Positions 1 through 8,319 of a stretch of DNA of 62,617 nt are shown here, in pieces; the first letter of the stretch is position 1; each line of letters opens with the position of its first letter. A program made the position numbers and the translations under genes. Source of the stretch: an uncultured Pelagibacteraceae bacterium (GTDB lineage: Bacteria; Pseudomonadota; Alphaproteobacteria; Pelagibacterales; Pelagibacteraceae); NCBI GenBank assembly GCA_902629535.1, contig CACORD010000003.1, positions 1 through 62,617 on the forward strand, given 5' to 3'. The notes below the pieces were generated by a model. The model made no database searches. It was not told the origin of the DNA and was given only the letters and a program-made list of their open reading frames with translations.

Positions 1-1
1 T

Positions 2-1591
2 TCTCAAATTTCAGCTTTTATTTTACAAAAGATGAAAGAAACGGCAGAAAAATATTTAGGCCAAGCTGTTACAAAAGCAGTAATTACCGTTCCAGCCTAC
101 TTTAATGATGCTCAAAGACAGGCAACAAAAGATGCTGGAAAAATTGCAGGTCTAGAAGTTTTAAGAATTATAAATGAACCTACTGCTGCATCATTAGCTT
201 ATGGTTTAGATAAAAAACAAAATAAGAAAATTGCAGTTTATGACTTAGGTGGTGGAACATTTGATGTTTCAATACTTGAACTTGGTGATGGAGTTTTTGA
301 GGTCAAATCAACTAACGGAGATACATTTTTAGGTGGAGAAGATTTTGATAATTCTGTGGTTGAATATTTAATTGCTGAATTCAAAAAAGATAATGGCATA
401 GATTTAAAATCGGATAAACTCGCTCTTCAGAGATTAAAAGAAGCAGCAGAGAAAGCTAAAATTGAATTATCTTCAGCAGAACAAACCGATATAAATTTAC
501 CATTTATCACAGCTGACAAAACTGGTCCAAAACATATCAATCTAAAACTCACTCGAGCAAAGCTTGAAGCATTGGTAGAAGATCTTATAGCTAAAACAAT
601 GCCTCCATGTAAAACAGCTTTGAAAGATGCAGGTGTTTCTGCAAATGAAATTGATGAGGTAGTTATGGTTGGAGGAATGACTAGAATGCCTAAAGTTATT
701 GAAGAAGTAAAAAATTTCTTTGGAAAAGAACCTAATAAAAGTGTGAACCCAGATGAAGTTGTAGCAATGGGTGCTGCAATTCAAGCTGGTGTGCTGCAAG
801 GAGATGTTAAAGATGTATTATTATTAGATGTAACGCCTCTTTCTTTAGGTATTGAGACTTTAGGAGGTGTTTCTACAAAATTAATCGAAAAAAACACGAC
901 AATACCTACTAAAAAAAGCCAGGTATTCTCAACCGCTGAAGATAATCAACCCGCTGTTTCAATTAGAGTGTTGCAAGGTGAAAGAGAGATGGCAACTGAT
1001 AATAAAGTTTTAGGGAACTTCGAACTTGTTGGAATTGCACCAGCTCCTAGAGGTGTTCCTCAAATTGAAGTTACATTTGATATCGATGCAAATGGAATTG
1101 TTAATGTCTCTGCCAAGGATAAAGGCACAGGTAAAGAACAAAAAATCCAAATTCAAGCTTCAGGTGGTTTAAGTGACGAAGAAATTGAGAAAATGGTAAA
1201 AGATGCTGAGGCAAACAAAGAGGCTGATAAAAAGAAAAGAGAGTCTGTAGATGTAAGAAATCAAGCAGATACCTTAATTCATTCTACAGATAAAAACCTT
1301 AAAGAGCACGGTTCTAAAGTATCTGAAGCTGACAAAAAAGCTATTGAAGATGCTTCGGGTCAATTAAAAGAAGCTCTTAAAGGTGAAAACACAGATGATA
1401 TCAAGAAAAAAACTGAGACACTAGTTCAAGCCTCAATGAAACTTGGAGAAGCAATATATAAATCACAACAAAATACAAAACCAGATTCTAATAAAGATGA
1501 TGGTAAAGACGATAAAGGAAAAAAAGAGGATAATGTTGTTGATGCTGATTTTGAGGAAGTAAAAGACGAGAATAAAGAAAAGAGCGCTTAA
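2..1591 (+). CDS. dnaK: Chaperone DnaK (Hsp70), 5' end cut by the window
   Basis: Hsp70 ATPase that binds and releases unfolded proteins in the cytoplasm together with DnaJ and GrpE. The reading frame is open from base 2, so the first roughly 110 residues, including the first ATP-binding loop, lie outside the window. Seen here: the [17 protein letters not shown] segment, the phosphate-2 loop [13 protein letters not shown], the linker and beta-sandwich substrate domain ([14 protein letters not shown] onward), a helical lid, and an acidic tail with EEVKD near the end. An internal ATG at 32 is not the true start, because strongly conserved sequence continues upstream of it. dnaJ follows 27 bases later, the usual dnaK-dnaJ arrangement. 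The assignment is essentially certain. Confidence 0.98.
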   Translation, partial: SQISAFILQKMKETAEKYLGQAVTKAVITVPAYFNDAQRQATKDAGKIAGLEVLRIINEPTAASLAYGLDKKQNKKIAVYDLGGGTFDVSILELGDGVFEVKSTNGDTFLGGEDFDNSVVEYLIAEFKKDNGIDLKSDKLALQRLKEAAEKAKIELSSAEQTDINLPFITADKTGPKHINLKLTRAKLEALVEDLIAKTMPPCKTALKDAGVSANEIDEVVMVGGMTRMPKVIEEVKNFFGKEPNKSVNPDEVVAMGAAIQAGVLQGDVKDVLLLDVTPLSLGIETLGGVSTKLIEKNTTIPTKKSQVFSTAEDNQPAVSIRVLQGEREMATDNKVLGNFELVGIAPAPRGVPQIEVTFDIDANGIVNVSAKDKGTGKEQKIQIQASGGLSDEEIEKMVKDAEANKEADKKKRESVDVRNQADTLIHSTDKNLKEHGSKVSEADKKAIEDASGQLKEALKGENTDDIKKKTETLVQASMKLGEAIYKSQQNTKPDSNKDDGKDDKGKKEDNVVDADFEEVKDENKEKSA

Positions 1592-1618
1592 CATACATTT
1601 ATCTTCCGAGGTATATAA

Positions 1619-2755
1619 ATGGCAAAAAGAGATTATTATGACGTCCTCGGTGTAAATAAAAGCGCATCCCCTGAAGAGTTAAAATCTGCGTATAGAAAGT
1701 TAGCTGTAAAATATCATCCAGATAAAAATCCAGGCGATAAGGGAGCCGAAGAAAAATTTAAGGAAGCTAGTGAGGCTTACGGTATTCTTTCCGATAAATC
1801 AAAAAAAGAGAATTATGATAACTTTGGTCATGCTGCCTTTGAAAATGGCGGTGGCGGGCAAGGTGGATTTGGAGGTTTTGGAGGATTCAGTGGTGCAGAT
1901 TTTTCAGACATTTTTGAGGATTTTTTTGGAGATTTTGGAGGTGGGAGAAGAAGCTCTAGAGGAAGAAATTCAAACAATAGAGGATCAGATCTAAGATATG
2001 ATTTATCGATTACATTAGAAGAAGCTTTCACAGGGAAGAAGCAAAATATACAATTTTCGACATCTGAGAAATGTAGCACTTGTAAGGGAAATGGATCTAA
2101 ACCTGGGTCTAGTCCTGATAGATGTACTTACTGCGGAGGAAACGGTAGGGTAAGATCTAATCAAGGTTTTTTTACAGTTCAGCAAACTTGTCCTCAATGT
2201 GCTGGAAGTGGAGAAGAAATTACCAATCCTTGTTCAGACTGTAACGGTCGAGGAAACACTCAAACTTCAAAAAAAGTATCTGTCACAATACCAAAAGGGG
2301 TTGATGACGGGACAAGAATTAGACTTGCTGGAAAAGGTGAGGCAGGAACTAGGGGTGGTGCTAGTGGTGATTTATATTTATTTATAAATGTAAAATCTCA
2401 TGAGTTATTTAAAAGATCAGATGTGAATTTATTCTTCGAGTTTCCAATTTCAATAGCAGACGCTGCACTTGGTACAACGATAGAAATACCAACAATAGAT
2501 GGTAAAAAAGCAAAAATAAAAATACCTGATGGAACTCAAGATGGTAAACAATTTAGATTGAAAGGGAAAGGTATGCCTTTTATGCGTAGAGGAGATTTTG
2601 GAGATTTATATGTACAAATTAAAACCGAAGTTCCAGTGTATTTAAACAAAGAACAAAGAAGTCTTTTGGAAAAATTTAGAGAAATAGAGAATGATAAATC
2701 TAACCCAAGTATCAAAAAATTTTTTCAAAAAGCAAAAGATTTTTGGAAAAGTTAA
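1619..2755 (+). CDS. dnaJ: Chaperone DnaJ (Hsp40)
   Basis: Co-chaperone that delivers substrates to DnaK and stimulates its ATPase. At 378 residues it is a full-length type I DnaJ. The J domain covers residues 1 to about 70 with HPD at 33-35. A Gly/Phe-rich stretch spans about 76-115. The zinc domain carries four CxxCxGxG repeats ([32 protein letters not shown]), and two C-terminal substrate-binding domains follow. The start ATG has a GAGGT-like ribosome site about 6 bases upstream. It lies 27 bases after dnaK and is probably cotranscribed. A sulfotransferase gene separates it from dapB. Confidence 0.98.
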   Translation: MAKRDYYDVLGVNKSASPEELKSAYRKLAVKYHPDKNPGDKGAEEKFKEASEAYGILSDKSKKENYDNFGHAAFENGGGGQGGFGGFGGFSGADFSDIFEDFFGDFGGGRRSSRGRNSNNRGSDLRYDLSITLEEAFTGKKQNIQFSTSEKCSTCKGNGSKPGSSPDRCTYCGGNGRVRSNQGFFTVQQTCPQCAGSGEEITNPCSDCNGRGNTQTSKKVSVTIPKGVDDGTRIRLAGKGEAGTRGGASGDLYLFINVKSHELFKRSDVNLFFEFPISIADAALGTTIEIPTIDGKKAKIKIPDGTQDGKQFRLKGKGMPFMRRGDFGDLYVQIKTEVPVYLNKEQRSLLEKFREIENDKSNPSIKKFFQKAKDFWKS

Positions 2756-2826
2756 GATATTTAATCATAGTTCTTCATAAAATATTTAAGTTGAAATAAT
2801 TAATACCTAGTTTAATAAATATATCT

Positions 2827-3669
2827 ATGATTATCTGGATTGCTTCATATCCAAAAAGTGGTAACACTTGGGTCAGATCTTTTATTACTGCTTATTATTT
2901 TTGTGAAAATGGAACTTTTGATATAAACAAATTAAATTTAATTGAGGATTATCCAAATAAACAATTTTTCAAAGAAAAAGTTAAACAAGGTGAAATTCAT
3001 AAACATTGGGAGAAGTCACAAAAAGATATATGTGACCAAAAAAAAGTAAAATTTTTAAAGACTCACAATTCTTTGATTACTGCCTTTGGAAATGATTTTG
3101 CTAAGCCTGAATATTCTCTTGGAGTTATCTATATAATAAGAGATCCTCGAAATGTTATAACTTCAGTAAAAAATCATAACGATTTAGATACTTATGATCA
3201 AGCCTTAAAGTTTATGCAAGATGAAAATAAAGTATTAGAAGACTATCCGCATTTAAAAAACTATGCAAAAACAAATATTGTTAACTCTTGGAGAATTAAT
3301 TATCGATCATGGTTAAGTAACAAGTCTTTTCGAAAATTAATAATTAAGTACGAGGACATGGTTAACAATCCAATTCAGACTTTTGAAAAACTTGTGATTT
3401 TTGTTAATACTTTAATGAGATTTGATAATAAAATTGATCAAAAAAAACTTAACAATGCTATTGATACGACTAGCTTTAAAAGTCTTCAAAGTATAGAAAA
3501 TGCGGGTAAGTTTGGTGAAAATGTATATTCTTTGAAAGACAATAGAAAAATAAAATTTTTTTATCAAGGACCAGAAAATAACTGGAAGAAAAATCTTGAT
3601 GAAAGCACAATTAATGAGATGAATGAATATTATAAAGATGACTTGAAATTTTTTCAATATGAAAACTAA
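2827..3669 (+). CDS. Sulfotransferase-domain protein (copy 1)
   Basis: Predicted cytosolic enzyme of the PAPS-dependent sulfotransferase fold, 280 residues with no signal peptide. The 5'-phosphosulfate loop is PKSGNTW at residues 9-15. A candidate catalytic His sits in FLKTH (His80), and the 3'-phosphate site is RDPRNVITS at 105-113. The acceptor substrate cannot be read from sequence. Its 3' end overlaps the dapB start by 11 bases, so it is translationally coupled into the dapB-nth-kinase run. A paralogue with the same architecture lies at 43008-43859. The family assignment is firm and the biological role is unknown. Confidence 0.85.
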   Translation: MIIWIASYPKSGNTWVRSFITAYYFCENGTFDINKLNLIEDYPNKQFFKEKVKQGEIHKHWEKSQKDICDQKKVKFLKTHNSLITAFGNDFAKPEYSLGVIYIIRDPRNVITSVKNHNDLDTYDQALKFMQDENKVLEDYPHLKNYAKTNIVNSWRINYRSWLSNKSFRKLIIKYEDMVNNPIQTFEKLVIFVNTLMRFDNKIDQKKLNNAIDTTSFKSLQSIENAGKFGENVYSLKDNRKIKFFYQGPENNWKKNLDESTINEMNEYYKDDLKFFQYEN

Positions 3670-4441
3670 AAGAATAAACTTATCAATCACTGGATGTCTG
3701 GGTAGAATGGGGCAGCAATTAATTAAATCTGCAAGTAAAGATAAAAGATTTAAAATAAATAGTCTCACGGAAAATAAGTTACAAAGAAAAAAAATCCTAG
3801 GTATTTTACCAAAATTAAATACTTCTGAAGCCTTTAAAAAAAGTGATGTTATAATAGATTTTACAGTTCCAAAATGCACACTTGAAGTTCTTAATATTGC
3901 TGCCAAACAAAAAAAAAGAGTGATAATTGGGACTACAGGTTTCACTTTAAAAGAGGAGAATATAATAAAAAAAATTTCAAAAAAAATTCCAATTCTTAAA
4001 GCTGGAAATATGAGTCTTGGAATTAATCTTTTGATGTATTTAACTGAGATTACATCCAAATCTCTAGGTAATAATTTTCTAAGTAAAGTTTTTGAAGTTC
4101 ATCATAAATTTAAAAAAGATCACCCTTCTGGTACAGCATTAATGTTAGGTCAGGGAATTGCGATAGGAAAAAATAAAAATTTTTACACAATTATGGGTAA
4201 GAAATATCTTAATAAAAAAAAATTTCCTTACGGAAAAAGAATAAATTTTAATTCAATAAGAAAAGGCAAGATTATTGGTGAACATGAAGTTTTATTTTCC
4301 AGTGGGAAAGAAATAATAAGACTTAATCATGAGGCATTTGATAGAGCACTCTATTCTGAGGGTGCGCTTGCAGCTGCTAATTGGTTAATAAAGAAAAAAC
4401 CTGGATTATATTCGATGAGAGACTTAATGAATTTCAAATAA
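3659..4441 (+). CDS. dapB: 4-hydroxy-tetrahydrodipicolinate reductase
   Basis: NAD(P)H-dependent reductase of the diaminopimelate/lysine pathway, supplying lysine and the peptidoglycan cross-linking residue. At 260 residues it is near the family norm. The N-terminal dinucleotide loop is TGCLGRMG. A VIDFTVP strand, a GTTGF loop and the signature EVHHKFKKDHPSGTA carry the catalytic His and Lys region and the PSGTA substrate loop. The start lies inside the end of the sulfotransferase gene, and the stop shares one base with the nth start (TAATG). Confidence is high. Confidence 0.96.
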   Translation: MKTKRINLSITGCLGRMGQQLIKSASKDKRFKINSLTENKLQRKKILGILPKLNTSEAFKKSDVIIDFTVPKCTLEVLNIAAKQKKRVIIGTTGFTLKEENIIKKISKKIPILKAGNMSLGINLLMYLTEITSKSLGNNFLSKVFEVHHKFKKDHPSGTALMLGQGIAIGKNKNFYTIMGKKYLNKKKFPYGKRINFNSIRKGKIIGEHEVLFSSGKEIIRLNHEAFDRALYSEGALAAANWLIKKKPGLYSMRDLMNFK

Positions 4442-5094
4442 TGAATGAAATTCAAAGAGCAAAAATAATACTTAGGATACTAAATAAAACATATCCAAGT
4501 ATCAAAGTCCCTTTAAAAAGTCGAAATGTATTTACTCTGTTAATATCTGTTCTTCTTTCTGCTCAATGTACAGATGTTAATGTAAATAATGTAACTAAAA
4601 ATATTTATCCGAAATATCACAAACCAGAACACTTTGTTAAATTAGGAAGAAAAAAAATTGAAACTTTAATTAAAAAAATTGGTATTTTCAGAATAAAAGC
4701 AAAGAGTATTTATAATTTGTCAAAAATATTGGTCAAAGATTATAAGGGTAAAGTACCAAAGACTTTTGAGGAACTTGAAAAATTACCAGGTGTAGGACAC
4801 AAAACTGCTAGCGTGGTAATGTCCCAAGGTTTTGGGTATCCCGCTTTTCCTATCGATACCCACATCCATAGATTGGCCCAAAGATGGGGGTTAACAAATG
4901 GAAAAAATGTTGTTCAAACAGAAAATGATTTAAAAAGATTATTTCCTAAAAAACATTGGAACAAATTACATTTACAAATAATATATTATGGTAGGGAATA
5001 TTGTAAGGCAAGAGATTGTTATGGATTAAGTTGTAAAATTTGTACTTCTTGCTATCCTAATCGAAAAAAACCATTTATTGCAAAAAAGCCTTAA
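4441..5094 (+). CDS. nth: Endonuclease III (DNA glycosylase/AP lyase)
   Basis: Removes oxidised pyrimidines from DNA and nicks the abasic site. I start it at the ATG overlapping the dapB stop, which gives 217 residues, close to the 211 of E. coli. An upstream TTG at 4381 would only add sequence overlapping dapB. The helix-hairpin-helix is LPGVGHKTASVV with catalytic Lys121, and the catalytic Asp139 is in FPIDTHIHR. The C-terminal iron-sulfur Cys set is at 188, 193, 198, 201 and 204. That spacing differs from the classical C-x6-C-x2-C-x5-C. The stop overlaps the next gene by one base. Confidence 0.95.
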   Translation: MNEIQRAKIILRILNKTYPSIKVPLKSRNVFTLLISVLLSAQCTDVNVNNVTKNIYPKYHKPEHFVKLGRKKIETLIKKIGIFRIKAKSIYNLSKILVKDYKGKVPKTFEELEKLPGVGHKTASVVMSQGFGYPAFPIDTHIHRLAQRWGLTNGKNVVQTENDLKRLFPKKHWNKLHLQIIYYGREYCKARDCYGLSCKICTSCYPNRKKPFIAKKP

Positions 5095-6020
5095 TGAAAA
5101 TATTAGGTATAGGTAACGCCATTGTTGATGTACTTTGTAAAGTAACAGATGAATTCTTAATTAAGCATTCACTCACAAAAAGTACCATGAAACTTGTTGA
5201 TGAAATAGAATTTAAAAATTTACTTACATCATTAAAGATAGAAGAAACTGTTTCGGGTGGCTCTGTGGCTAACTCTATCGTAGGTTTATCGCAATTAGGA
5301 AATAAAGTTGGATTTATTGGAAAAATTAATGACGATGAATTAGGTCAAAAATATGAAGATGGAATGAGAAAAGAAATGGTAAAATATTTTTATAAAAAAA
5401 AAAAAGAGGAGATACCAACAGGTTCTTGCTTAATTTTAATTACACCAGACTCTGAAAGAACAATGTGCACTTATTTAGGGATTGCAGGAAAAATTGATGA
5501 TAATGATATTAAAAAAGAGGAGATTGCGAACGCAGAAATAATTTTTTTAGAAGGTTATTTGTGGGATGAAGGAAATCCTAAAAAAGCTTTTGATAAAGCT
5601 ATCACTCATTCAAAAAAAGTTGCTATGTCTTTATCTGACCAATTTTGTGTTGAGAGACATAAACCCCATTTTTTAGATTTAGTAAAAAATAAGATAGATA
5701 TTATTTTTGCAAATGAACAAGAGATTTTATCTTTAATCGAAGCTAAAACTTTTGGTGAAGCTATTTCATTTTCAAAAGAATTAAAGAAAAATATCATTAT
5801 TACGCGTGGTTCAAAAGGTGCAGTTTCAATTAATGGAGGTCATGTTGAGGAAGTTGAAGCTAAGTCTAGCTTAAAAATTAAAGATTTAACTGGAGCTGGC
5901 GACCTTTTTGCAGCAGGGTATTTACACGGTGTCATAAATAATTTTAGAACAAAAGAATGTCTTATTAAAGGTACAGAATTATCCTCAAAAGTTATCCAAA
6001 TTATCGGTGCAAGAATTTAA
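5094..6020 (+). CDS. PfkB-family carbohydrate/adenosine kinase
   Basis: Ribokinase-fold kinase of 308 residues, most like the adenosine-kinase-type proteins common in alphaproteobacteria. Visible signatures are the N-terminal GIGNAIVD, the substrate motif GGSVANSI, a GKINDDELG segment, and the C-terminal DLTGAGDLFAAGYLHG with the catalytic Asp. The sugar or nucleoside substrate is not determined, and adenosine or another ribonucleoside is my inference. It starts on the last base of nth. Its TAA shares a TTAA with the stop of the converging regulator gene. A run of A bases near 5392-5406 encodes a Lys stretch and the frame stays open through it. Confidence 0.85.
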   Translation: MKILGIGNAIVDVLCKVTDEFLIKHSLTKSTMKLVDEIEFKNLLTSLKIEETVSGGSVANSIVGLSQLGNKVGFIGKINDDELGQKYEDGMRKEMVKYFYKKKKEEIPTGSCLILITPDSERTMCTYLGIAGKIDDNDIKKEEIANAEIIFLEGYLWDEGNPKKAFDKAITHSKKVAMSLSDQFCVERHKPHFLDLVKNKIDIIFANEQEILSLIEAKTFGEAISFSKELKKNIIITRGSKGAVSINGGHVEEVEAKSSLKIKDLTGAGDLFAAGYLHGVINNFRTKECLIKGTELSSKVIQIIGARI

Positions 6021-6577
6021 TAAATTGAATAACCCTTATCATTATTTATTATAAAATTTTCATCACCAAAAACTTCGTTCATTTTTTTTCTTAATCTATA
6101 AATATGAGTTTCTACTGTATGAGTCTCTAAATCTGGAGAATAGTCCCAAACACTTTGTTGTAAATCTTTTACACTTACATCTTTTTTATCATGAATAAAA
6201 ATTATCAAATTTGTTTCTCGTTCTGTTAAATCTAAATTTTTATCTTTTAAAGAGATCACTCTAGAATTTAAATCTAAATTATATTTTCCAATTTTAATAT
6301 TTGATTGTTTTAAAAATTTATTTTTTAAAAAATTAATGTTTACTATTTCTATAAATTTATTCACTTTTATGGGTCTATTATCTAAAACAAGTAGATTTTT
6401 TATGCTCTTCAATTTTTTTCTAGAGACAACGAGATAATCAACTTTAGGATCAAATTGAATATTGTTATATTCATTTTCATGACATTGGATTATTTTAAAA
6501 TTTAAACTTTCACTAATTTCGTTTAATATTTCAAATAAAATTTTGTATTCAAAAATAATTAAAGTTTTTGAATTCAT
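6017..6577 (-). CDS. Winged-helix (OmpR/PhoB-type) DNA-binding protein with degenerate receiver
   Basis: About 186 residues from the ATG at 6577; a TTG at 6595 is possible but less likely. The C-terminal 90 residues are a clear OmpR-type winged helix: LTERETNLIIFIHD, then a recognition-helix segment THTVETHIYRLRKKM and a wing ending NDKGYSIY. The N-terminal half looks like a worn receiver domain. Where a phospho-acceptor Asp would be expected there is VDYLVVSR, with no obvious DD pair, so classical phosphorylation looks unlikely. It is divergent from the L,D-transpeptidase gene with 11 bases between start codons, so it may regulate that neighbour. The target is unknown. Confidence 0.8.
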   Translation of the reverse strand: MNSKTLIIFEYKILFEILNEISESLNFKIIQCHENEYNNIQFDPKVDYLVVSRKKLKSIKNLLVLDNRPIKVNKFIEIVNINFLKNKFLKQSNIKIGKYNLDLNSRVISLKDKNLDLTERETNLIIFIHDKKDVSVKDLQQSVWDYSPDLETHTVETHIYRLRKKMNEVFGDENFIINNDKGYSIY

Positions 6578-6588
6578 TTTTACAAAAT

Positions 6589-7086
6589 ATGACAATTATT
6601 ATCAAAAATAAAGAGACACTTTTAATTAATGACTTTAAGTTTAAATGCTCAATAGGAAGGAAAGGCTTTAGTAGACATAAAAAGGAGGGGGATAGTAAAA
6701 CGCCAATCGGTACTTTTAAGTTAGGTGAAATTTACTACAGGAGAGATAGAGTTAAAAAATTCACTTCTAAACTTAAAACAATTATTATCAAAAAAAATAT
6801 GGGTTGGTGTGATGATCCAAAAAGTAAATTTTATAATAGATTAATAAGAATTAGAAAAAATTTAAAAATAAGTCATGAAAAACTTTTTCGAAAGGACAGT
6901 AAGTATGATTTATTTATTCTAGTGAAATATAATTACAAAAAAACGTATAAGAACAGAGGAAGTGCAATTTTTCTACATTTAACAAAAAACTACTCACCTA
7001 CAAAAGGTTGCATTGCAGTTCAGAAAAATGATTTTTTGATCATAAACAAATTAATTAATAAGAATTCAAAAATAAAAATTACTTAG
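6589..7086 (+). CDS. YkuD-type L,D-transpeptidase-like protein
   Basis: Predicted peptidoglycan cross-linking or lipoprotein-attaching enzyme of the short, signal-less COG3786-like branch, 165 residues from the ATG at 6589. The catalytic block contains the His of IFLHLTK and the nucleophile Cys in TKGCIAV. The region GDSKTPIGTFKLG matches the family's entry motif. I chose the ATG over the TTG at 6568 because the extra residues would overlap the divergent regulator. No export signal is visible, so how it reaches the wall is unclear. Its 3' end overlaps yggS by 8 bases. Confidence 0.82.
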   Translation: MTIIIKNKETLLINDFKFKCSIGRKGFSRHKKEGDSKTPIGTFKLGEIYYRRDRVKKFTSKLKTIIIKKNMGWCDDPKSKFYNRLIRIRKNLKISHEKLFRKDSKYDLFILVKYNYKKTYKNRGSAIFLHLTKNYSPTKGCIAVQKNDFLIINKLINKNSKIKIT

Positions 7087-7744
7087 TTCTTTGCCCAAAT
7101 ATTCCAGTTCCGATTCTCAAAAATGTCGATTTATATTCTAAAGCATCTAAATAATCATTGGACATTCCCATACTTAGTTCAGAAAGATTTATTTTCCGAT
7201 TTAATGCAAGTAAATTTTTAAAAAAAGGTTTTGGATCCTGATTATCTGGCGGTATGCACATTGTTCCAATTATATTCAAATTCAATTCAACACATCGCTT
7301 ATAAAAAGATTCTAAATCCGATGGATGAATACCTGATTTTTGACTTTCACCACCTAAATTAACTTGAATAAAAATTTTGATTTCTTTTGCTTTTTTTTGT
7401 AACTCATTTGAGATTTTATTAGCAAGTTTTAAATTATCTAGAGAATGTATATAATCAAATATCTCGACTGCGTTTTTAACTTTATTAGTTTGTAACTTGC
7501 CTAACATGTGTAATTTAAAATTATTATGTTTCTCTTTAATCTTTGACCATTTTAATTGTGCTTCTTGAACTTTATTTTCACCAAATTCAGCATGACCATA
7601 TTCTATTAGAGGTAAAATATCTTGTTCAGAAAAAGTTTTTGATACAGCAATTATTTTAGGATTATATTGGGATAAATTAAGATTATTAATTTTGTCCTTA
7701 ATTTTTTCTTTAATTTCAATTAAATTCTTTTGGGTATGATGCAT
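7079..7744 (-). CDS. yggS: YggS-family PLP-binding protein
   Basis: Cytosolic pyridoxal-phosphate carrier that keeps vitamin B6 and amino/keto-acid pools balanced (family knowledge; no enzymatic reaction is established). At 221 residues it is full length. The Schiff-base Lys36 is in IIAVSK. It is followed by the family block YGHAEFGENKVQEAQ, the HMLGKLQTNK segment, and the C-terminal SMGMSNDYLDAL and RIGTGIFGQR phosphate-binding elements. It is divergent from the ThiE-like gene with 15 bases between start codons and overlaps the L,D-transpeptidase gene at its 3' end. Confidence 0.95.
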   Translation of the reverse strand: MHHTQKNLIEIKEKIKDKINNLNLSQYNPKIIAVSKTFSEQDILPLIEYGHAEFGENKVQEAQLKWSKIKEKHNNFKLHMLGKLQTNKVKNAVEIFDYIHSLDNLKLANKISNELQKKAKEIKIFIQVNLGGESQKSGIHPSDLESFYKRCVELNLNIIGTMCIPPDNQDPKPFFKNLLALNRKINLSELSMGMSNDYLDALEYKSTFLRIGTGIFGQRTK

Positions 7745-7759
7745 ATAAATAATTTAAAA

Positions 7760-8269
7760 ATGTATTATTTTATAAGTGAAATTAATTATTCTCTCTTAAA
7801 AAATTTAGATAAAAATATATCTTTAATTTGGAGAAATAAAAACAAAGAAACACCAATAAAAACCTTAATAGAATTACGCAATTTTTGTAATAATAACAAT
7901 AGGAAGCTTTACATAAATAATAATATTAAATTAGCAAATAAGATAAAAGCTGACGGTTTATATATATCATCAAATAATAAGGATTTAATGTTGAAATCTA
8001 ATATATTAAAAACAAAATTTAAAATTTTGGGTTCGGCACATAACTTGAGAGAGATTAAGATTAAAGAACGTCAGAATGTTGATGAAATATTCTTGTCTCC
8101 ACTATTTAAAGATAAAACAAATAAACAGTTAGATATTTACAAATATTTAAATTTAAGAAAAACGACCAAAATGAAAGATATTTCTTTGGGTGGAATTAAT
8201 GAGAAAAATATCAAAAAGTTAAAATTGATCAGGCCTTTTGGTTTTGCGGGAATTTCTTATTTTGAGTAA
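7760..8269 (+). CDS. ThiE/TenI-like thiamine-phosphate synthase family protein
   Basis: Small TIM-barrel protein of about 169 residues with the ThiE/TenI fold. It begins with a first strand (YYFISEI), has GLYISSNN in place of the usual substrate loop, then FLSPLFKDKTNK resembling the phosphate-gripping PxFxTxTK motif, and a C-terminal SLGGINEKNIKKL and FAGISYF phosphate site. It is shorter than true ThiE (about 210), so synthase activity is uncertain; a TenI-like role or reduced enzyme is possible. ATGs at 7736 and 7739 are alternative starts. A perfect hairpin terminator follows directly. Confidence 0.7.
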   Translation: MYYFISEINYSLLKNLDKNISLIWRNKNKETPIKTLIELRNFCNNNNRKLYINNNIKLANKIKADGLYISSNNKDLMLKSNILKTKFKILGSAHNLREIKIKERQNVDEIFLSPLFKDKTNKQLDIYKYLNLRKTTKMKDISLGGINEKNIKKLKLIRPFGFAGISYFE

Positions 8270-8272
8270 AAA

Positions 8273-8300
8273 AAAAGGCCCCTAAATTTAGGGGCCTTTT
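8273..8300. terminator. Bidirectional intrinsic terminator
   Basis: A perfect 28-base inverted repeat. Arms AAAAGGCCCC and GGGGCCTTTT flank an 8-base AT-only loop, which is itself symmetrical. Read rightward it ends the ThiE-like gene (stop at 8269). Read leftward it ends the porin gene (stop at 8320). The A-run and T-run on either side give a U tract in both directions. It is one of only two strong GC hairpins I can see in the window. Confidence 0.92.
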
Positions 8301-8319
8301 AAATTAAACTATCAATTTA

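Noticed and set aside
3412..4059. 215-codon leftward open frame across the sulfotransferase-dapB junction
   Set aside because: Phe/Ile-rich shadow caused by A-rich sense codons; both sense genes are clearly real.
5392..5406. Possible frameshift at an A-run in the PfkB-family kinase gene
   Set aside because: The frame stays open with family motifs on both sides, so no disruption is visible.
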